Below, piece after piece: positions 61,311 through 64,000 of a DNA stretch of 64,000 nt. Under the pieces are notes generated by a model. The model did no database searches, was not told the DNA's origin, and saw only the letters and a program-made list of their open reading frames with translations. Both the position numbers and the translations under genes were made by a program. Within the stretch, counting starts at the first letter, position 1, and each line of letters begins with the position of its first letter. The DNA lies in NCBI GenBank assembly GCA_028023455.1, contig JAQFVV010006698.1, positions 1 through 64,000 on the forward strand, read 5' to 3'. This DNA is from Epiperipatus broadwayi. Taxonomy: Eukaryota; Onychophora; Udeonychophora; Euonychophora; Peripatidae.

Positions 61311-61349
61311 CCTAAGGTTTCACTGCTACAAGCAGACTTCTCAAGTGTA
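61311..61349 (-). ncRNA. HHR-like hairpin motif 3' of the intact PLE
   Basis: Minus strand: TACACTTGAGAAG, a stem CTGC-TTGTA-GCAG, then TGAAACC-TTA-GG. It begins about 36 nt after the PLE stop codon. Stem II, GAAA and a two-pair stem III (CC-TTA-GG) can be drawn, but the CTGATGA core reads CTTGAGA, so it is not a canonical hammerhead. The same variant core (CTTGARA) and position recur in PLE remnant 3. Confidence 0.45.
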
Positions 61350-61384
61350 AAGAACTTCAAAAAAACCACACATTATATATACTA

Positions 61385-63781
61385 TTAAAAACTACCCACA
61401 AATCCATTCACTTCCCATCCACCCTTAATATTAAAAGAACTCTTAAATAAGTTAATTGCTTCAGAATAATAAATTTTCAATAATAAAGACTCTTTAATTC
61501 TTCTTTTGATTTCATTTCTCTCAAAGAAGACAACCTTAGCTTCATCAAAATCAATAGTGTGGCCTGTATCCTTTTCATGGACATACAAAGCAGAACTAAG
61601 ATATCTATTTTTAACTCTACTTTTATGAACCTTTATTCTTTCATTTAAACTCAAACTACTCTGACCTATGTAAACCTTCTTACAAAATAAACAAGGAATA
61701 AAATATACCACACCAGGAATAGTCTTTCTATCAAAAACTTCTTTTGTATTATTTAATAAATTATTCAATGTAACACCCCTTTTCCAAGCAATTTTCTTAT
61801 TTCCAAACAATTTACTATTTCTACACACAATTTTATAAAAAGACAATTTAAATGGCAAAGAAATAAAATCATATTTTTCTTTAACCTTTACATCCTTACA
61901 AATATTACTATTAAATAAAATACTTTTAACAAATTTATCAGAGTATCCAACACTCAAATAATCTTTATAAAATTGATATTTCTGAAACAAAGCTACACCA
62001 CTAGAATTATTTAATTCAATATCCCTATGACAATAATTCCTTAAAGCAGCTACTTTATGAGATACAGACTGATAGCTATCAGGTTTAATTATAGATCTTA
62101 ATTCTTTACTTTTAACTAAATGACTGCACAATAAACAATTAGTTTCTATATTTCTAATCACCAAAAGATCTAAAAATTTTAACTTACCAAAATCCAACCC
62201 CCCTCCTTCTAACACAGATTTTATAGAAGGATCAAAACAATTAAACTCATTTACAAATTCTTTCAATTTATCATTCTCAATTACAAATAAACAATCATCA
62301 ACATATCTGACAAATAATTTTACATATAAACAATTCTTTTTAATAATAATTTCCTCTTCCATAAAACTAATATAAACTGAACATACTAAAGGAGAAATAA
62401 TATAACCTATTATCCACCCTTCCTTAATCTTATAAAAATTACCTCTATAAGTAAAATACATAGAATCTTCCAATAACAAAAGCAAATCTTTAATTACCTT
62501 AATTTTATTTTTTGATAAAGAACTTTTCTTAATCAATACAGACAAAAGAACATCAATACTGCTTAACCTATTAACAGACTGATACATATTTTCAATATCT
62601 AAACTTCCAAATACCCAATTACTTTCCATTTTAAAATTATTAATCTTATCAAAAGCCTCAAAAGAAGAAGACACTGAGTACTGACCAAAATCAACAAATT
62701 GTTTTAAAAAATTATTCAAGAATCTAGAAATATTCTCTACAACACTACCTGTAAAATCAAAAATAAATCTTAAAGGAAAACCATCTTTATGAGTTTTAAT
62801 ACTCACAAACATCTTAGCTGATGTAAAATCATTAGGATAGCATTTTAAATAATCTACTCTATTAAAAATTTTTAAATTAACCATTTTCTTCATAATATCT
62901 ATCAATTTTCTTTTAATCAAATTACCTGGATTTTTATCTAACAACATATATTTACCATTATTTAATTCTCTATCCATTTTCTCTTTAAAATCATCTCCTT
63001 TCATAATAACAAACCTACCAGCTTTGTCTTCACTAGAAATGATTACATCATTAGCAATTAACCTATTTTTAAGATGTTTAATCTCAGCAGGATTAATAAC
63101 AAATTTTTCTTTCCTTTTTAAACTTTTATTCAAAATCAATTGAATACCAACTTTCTGCTCATCACTCAAATTACTAGATTCAATAGACGAAATTGTATCA
63201 AAAACTATATTTTTTGAATGAAATGGAACAAAATTAGGGCCTTTACCAAGAATATCTAATTCTCTATCATTTAACTTCAAATCCGTAAGATTAACAACTC
63301 TATCCTCAGAAACCTTATTCTCATACCCTTTATCACTACAATAAACTTTATTAACTTTCCCAAACAACCACTTTAATTTTCTTTCATATTTTTTACAATA
63401 GAAATTTGACCTATTCTGTCCAAATTGTCTCATAAAAAAATTCAAAATTGAATAATTAAAATCTTGCCTCCTTTCTAAATAATATCTATTCCTTTTATAT
63501 AGATAAATAAATTTATAAAACCTTACAAAAGTATCTTTTAAAAAACTATTCAATATATATGTTTGTAACTTAAAAACTAAATTTTTATTTTGAATCAACT
63601 TTTTATTTCTACTAAAATTAATAACACAACACCTAGGAAAAACACTAAATTCCCTACATTTTTTAAGAAAATAAATCTGCCAACGTAAAGACTCTATCTT
63701 ATCACTCAATTTAGACAAATTTTTAATCCTTCTAATATCATTGAATGGAAAATTATTAAAAATTAAACTCCACAAACCCAT
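61385..63781 (-). CDS. Penelope-like retrotransposon polyprotein (RT + GIY-YIG endonuclease)
   Basis: An intact 798-codon frame from ATG at 63,781 (it is open back to a TTG at 63,802; a stop lies just upstream). Penelope-like elements copy RNA into chromosomes with a reverse transcriptase related to telomerase and a GIY-YIG nickase. In order: basic N-terminus (1-170); [12 protein letters not shown] (about 249-260), the PLE-specific D-K-A/G block; [16 protein letters not shown] (325-340); motif [10 protein letters not shown] with D395; a motif B variant [20 protein letters not shown] with catalytic YVDD at 493-496; thumb; and the nuclease [18 protein letters not shown] (about 691-708) with C697/C700, Y704, R715, H735, E764, N777. 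No stop or frameshift. Two dead relatives lie at 37,612 and 46,550. Whether it is active depends on terminal repeats partly outside the window. Confidence 0.93.
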   Translation of the reverse strand: MGLWSLIFNNFPFNDIRRIKNLSKLSDKIESLRWQIYFLKKCREFSVFPRCCVINFSRNKKLIQNKNLVFKLQTYILNSFLKDTFVRFYKFIYLYKRNRYYLERRQDFNYSILNFFMRQFGQNRSNFYCKKYERKLKWLFGKVNKVYCSDKGYENKVSEDRVVNLTDLKLNDRELDILGKGPNFVPFHSKNIVFDTISSIESSNLSDEQKVGIQLILNKSLKRKEKFVINPAEIKHLKNRLIANDVIISSEDKAGRFVIMKGDDFKEKMDRELNNGKYMLLDKNPGNLIKRKLIDIMKKMVNLKIFNRVDYLKCYPNDFTSAKMFVSIKTHKDGFPLRFIFDFTGSVVENISRFLNNFLKQFVDFGQYSVSSSFEAFDKINNFKMESNWVFGSLDIENMYQSVNRLSSIDVLLSVLIKKSSLSKNKIKVIKDLLLLLEDSMYFTYRGNFYKIKEGWIIGYIISPLVCSVYISFMEEEIIIKKNCLYVKLFVRYVDDCLFVIENDKLKEFVNEFNCFDPSIKSVLEGGGLDFGKLKFLDLLVIRNIETNCLLCSHLVKSKELRSIIKPDSYQSVSHKVAALRNYCHRDIELNNSSGVALFQKYQFYKDYLSVGYSDKFVKSILFNSNICKDVKVKEKYDFISLPFKLSFYKIVCRNSKLFGNKKIAWKRGVTLNNLLNNTKEVFDRKTIPGVVYFIPCLFCKKVYIGQSSLSLNERIKVHKSRVKNRYLSSALYVHEKDTGHTIDFDEAKVVFFERNEIKRRIKESLLLKIYYSEAINLFKSSFNIKGGWEVNGFVGSF

Positions 63782-63843
63782 ACTAAATACCCAAATTACC
63801 AATACCCTTATAAATTAAAACCCAATAAAACCTACACACACTT

Positions 63844-63917
63844 ATATATATATATATATATATATATGTGTAGTGTAGTTATATATATATATATACACTT
63901 CTATATATATATATAAC
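63844..63917. repeat. (TA)n tracts upstream of the intact PLE
   Basis: Three short TA runs separated by TGTGTAGTGTAG and ACACTTC. The sequence between here and the window end is AT-rich, with no hammerhead core or repeat seen; the PLE 5' terminal repeat may lie beyond 64,000. Confidence 0.85.
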
Positions 63918-64000
63918 TAAATAAACACAAATATACTCTTTCAACCCAAACTCAAACAACAAACATAATACACATAAATGACAATCAAATATACCAATAA

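Overview
This window looks like intergenic DNA from an AT-rich animal genome, most likely an invertebrate. I find no host protein-coding gene and no bacterial-style operon. Nearly all recognisable coding sequence belongs to retroelements: Penelope-like elements (PLEs) with a GIY-YIG endonuclease, two groups of non-LTR retrotransposons (LINEs), LTR elements, and very short tRNA-derived SINEs. These sit among long (TA)n tracts, minisatellites and AT-rich sequence with no recognisable content. The species cannot be named from this.

Layout. 1-4,830: array of three related LTRs with a broken gag. 5,860-8,090: decayed LINE interrupted by a 1.07-kb insertion carrying three hammerhead-ribozyme (HHR) motifs. 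8,480-11,815: a second HHR repeat in inverted orientation around a foldback and a 2.6-kb non-coding repeat. 11,816-24,060: mostly unrecognised, with a SINE, two LINE remnants and a 110-bp tandem repeat. 24,351-28,032: worn Ty3-type LTR element. 28,280-29,545: duplicated LINE 3' region. 31,164-32,531: probable solo LTR inside (TA)n. 32,650-34,590: 5'-truncated LINE. 34,757-37,553: second copy of the 2.6-kb repeat. 37,612-40,340: minus-strand PLE remnant split by a miniature LTR element (613/253/613 bp). 40,600-46,545: long decayed LINE. 46,550-48,210: plus-strand PLE remnant carrying a SINE. 48,759-49,890: HHR repeats. 50,580-53,010: LINE and GIY-YIG fragments. 53,011-61,250: mostly unrecognised, with several tandem repeats. 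61,385-63,781: the only intact large ORF, a PLE reverse transcriptase with GIY-YIG endonuclease.

Most interesting content. At least two unrelated repeat families fold as type I hammerhead ribozymes. Four copies of family 1 keep an intact core (CTGACGA or CTGATGA, a short stem II, GAAA, a tiny stem III with GTC). They lie in insertions bounded by perfect 13-bp and 15-bp target-site duplications. Family 2 has a damaged core in every copy, but its stem I shows compensatory changes between copies. A third, weaker HHR-like motif lies just 3' of the ORF in all three PLE copies. Known biology links HHRs to PLEs and their non-autonomous relatives, so a plausible but unproven reading is that the intact PLE, or a relative, supplies enzymes to the small HHR repeats.
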